Assembly (NCBI GenBank): GCA_002347905.1
Contig: DDYJ01000158.1
Location: 5,032-12,711, forward strand
Length of the DNA stretch: 7,680 bases
Origin: Comamonadaceae bacterium UBA2237
GTDB taxonomy: Bacteria > Pseudomonadota > Gammaproteobacteria > Burkholderiales > Burkholderiaceae_C
Direction of reading: 5' to 3'
Positions 6,674 through 7,680 of the stretch are shown here, piece by piece (positions within the stretch are counted from its first letter, which is position 1; each line of letters opens with the position of its first letter). Under the pieces are notes generated by a model. It was not told where the DNA came from and made no database searches. It worked only from the letters and a program-made list of their open reading frames with translations. The translations under genes were made by a program, and so were the position numbers.

Positions 6674-7113
6674 CCTTAGATATCCACCAAATCTTAAAAA
6701 TGTTGCCGCATCGCTACCCCATTTTGTTGGTGGACAGGGTGCTGGAGATTGACAAGGGCAAATCGATCAAAGCCATCAAAAATGTGTCTATCAACGAGCC
6801 TTTTTTTTTGGGCCATTTTCCGCACCGTCCCGTTATGCCGGGCGTGTTGATTTTGGAGGCCTTGGCGCAAGCTGCTGCGATTCTTGCTTTCGATATGTTG
6901 GGGCAAGTCCCAGATGAAAAAACGGTTTATTACTTTGCTGGCATCGATGGTGCGCGCTTTAAGCGTCCCGTGGAGCCGGGTGACCAACTGACTTTAGAAG
7001 TCTCACTGGATCGTCACAAGTCTGGCATTTTCAAATTCAATGCCTGTGCCAAAGTCGGCGAAGACATCGCCACCGAGGCAAGCTTGATGTGCACTATGCG
7101 CACGATTGCTTAA
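6670..7113 (+). CDS. fabZ: 3-hydroxyacyl-[acyl-carrier-protein] dehydratase FabZ
   Basis: This 147-residue cytoplasmic hotdog-fold enzyme (E. coli 151) dehydrates 3-hydroxyacyl-ACP to trans-2-enoyl-ACP in fatty acid elongation. The family elements are [13 protein letters not shown] (12-24), [20 protein letters not shown] (48-67) and the late strand [12 protein letters not shown]. The catalytic pair is His49 and Glu63. It shares the 3-hydroxyacyl-ACP pool with LpxA and LpxD, so its placement between them fits control of the split between phospholipid and lipid A. Its ATG overlaps the lpxD stop as ATGA, with no separate strong Shine-Dalgarno site. Codons 44-47 (PFFL) contain a run of nine T residues, which is unusual inside an essential gene. 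Confidence 0.97.
   Translation: MTLDIHQILKMLPHRYPILLVDRVLEIDKGKSIKAIKNVSINEPFFLGHFPHRPVMPGVLILEALAQAAAILAFDMLGQVPDEKTVYYFAGIDGARFKRPVEPGDQLTLEVSLDRHKSGIFKFNACAKVGEDIATEASLMCTMRTIA
6801..6809 (+). repeat. Nine-T homopolymer inside fabZ
   Basis: Nine consecutive T residues span the end of a Pro codon, two Phe codons and the start of a Leu codon (PFFL, residues 44-47), two residues before the catalytic His49. The reading frame is intact only with nine (or nine plus or minus three) T residues, so any slippage would frameshift the gene just before the active site. Confidence 0.85.
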
Positions 7114-7129
7114 AAACGGTCGCAGCAAG

Positions 7130-7680
7130 ATGAGTTTGATTCACTCGACGGCCTTAGTAGACACCCAGGCACAGTTGGATGCCTCGGTGCAAGTAGGCCC
7201 CTACAGCATCATTGGCCCGCACGTCAAAGTTGCCGCTGGCACGACCATTGGCGCGCATTGCGTGATCCAAGGCCACACCACCATCGGCAAAGACAACCGT
7301 ATTTTCCAATTCAATTCTTTGGGCGCCATTCCCCAAGATAAAAAATACAACGGCGAGCCTTGCGAATTGGTCATTGGTGACCGCAATACCATTCGCGAGT
7401 TTTGCACTTTCAATATCGGCTCACCCGGTGATGTCGGCGTGACCCGTGTGGGCAACGACAACTGGATCATGGCCTATGTGCATTTGGCGCACGACTGCCA
7501 AGTGGGCAACCAAACCATTTTTGCCAACAGTGCCCAACTTGCAGGACATGTGCACGTGGGCGATTGGGCCATATTGGGTGGGTTTACCGTAGTACACCAG
7601 TTTGTGCGTATAGGCGCCCACAGTTTTACGGCAATGCACTCTTTGTTGCTGGCCGATTTGCCGCCTTTTGTGATGTGCCA
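7130..7680 (+). CDS. lpxA: UDP-N-acetylglucosamine O-acyltransferase, 5' part
   Basis: The first 183 codons of a gene usually about 262 codons long are present, and the window end cuts off the C-terminal helical domain. LpxA moves a 3-hydroxyacyl chain from ACP to the 3-OH of UDP-GlcNAc, the first step of lipid A synthesis. The left-handed beta-helix is visible from residue 5 on, with [18 protein letters not shown] (83-90) and [10 protein letters not shown] (117-126). The catalytic His is His121 (E. coli His125). LAGHV supplies His140, and VHQF supplies His156. Residue 169, which aligns with the chain-length ruler position (Gly173 in E. coli, Met169 in Pseudomonas aeruginosa), is Met, pointing to C10 chains. 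ATG 7130 gives the family N-terminus, 16 nt after fabZ. The Shine-Dalgarno sequence is weak. lpxB probably follows beyond the window. Confidence 0.96.
   Translation, partial: MSLIHSTALVDTQAQLDASVQVGPYSIIGPHVKVAAGTTIGAHCVIQGHTTIGKDNRIFQFNSLGAIPQDKKYNGEPCELVIGDRNTIREFCTFNIGSPGDVGVTRVGNDNWIMAYVHLAHDCQVGNQTIFANSAQLAGHVHVGDWAILGGFTVVHQFVRIGAHSFTAMHSLLLADLPPFVMC

Overview
The window carries ten head-to-tail genes on the + strand, packed almost without gaps. In order they are the 3' end of pyrH, frr, cdsA, dxr, bamA, skp (ompH), lpxD, fabZ and the 5' two-thirds of lpxA, which makes nine genes in total, two of them partial. This is the proteobacterial cluster that joins ribosome recycling, phospholipid and isoprenoid precursor synthesis, outer-membrane protein assembly and early lipid A synthesis. 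The protein sequences look betaproteobacterial, most likely Burkholderiales and close to Comamonadaceae. Examples are the LpxA stretch around [13 protein letters not shown], a BamA mature start of ADPF and the CdsA N-terminus. Base composition is near 50% GC by eye, lower than most cultured Comamonadaceae, and TTG is a favoured leucine codon. The family-level placement is an inference.

Layout: pyrH ends at 102. frr (128-688) follows with the clearest Shine-Dalgarno sequence in the window. cdsA (700-1542) starts 11 nt after frr. dxr (1539-2756) overlaps cdsA through ATGA. A 111-nt gap then precedes bamA (2868-5174). skp overlaps the bamA stop (TGATG), lpxD begins 6 nt after skp at a TTG codon, fabZ overlaps lpxD through ATGA, and lpxA starts 16 nt after fabZ and runs off the window.

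The genes work together on the cell envelope. CdsA makes CDP-diacylglycerol for phospholipids. Dxr commits carbon to isoprenoids, including the undecaprenyl carrier. Skp escorts unfolded outer-membrane proteins to BamA. LpxA and LpxD put 3-hydroxyacyl chains on lipid A, while FabZ competes for the same 3-hydroxyacyl-ACP pool.

The most notable point is what is missing. The usual order in relatives is frr-uppS-cdsA-dxr-rseP-bamA. Here both uppS (expected between frr and cdsA) and rseP (expected between dxr and bamA) are absent, and the gaps of 11 and 111 nt cannot hold them. Both would have to be elsewhere in the genome or replaced. A second point is that LpxA has methionine at the acyl-chain 'hydrocarbon ruler' position, which predicts a short (C10) 3-hydroxyacyl chain on lipid A. 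I found no RNA genes, mobile elements, CRISPR arrays or convincing terminators, and nothing that looks like a wholly new system.
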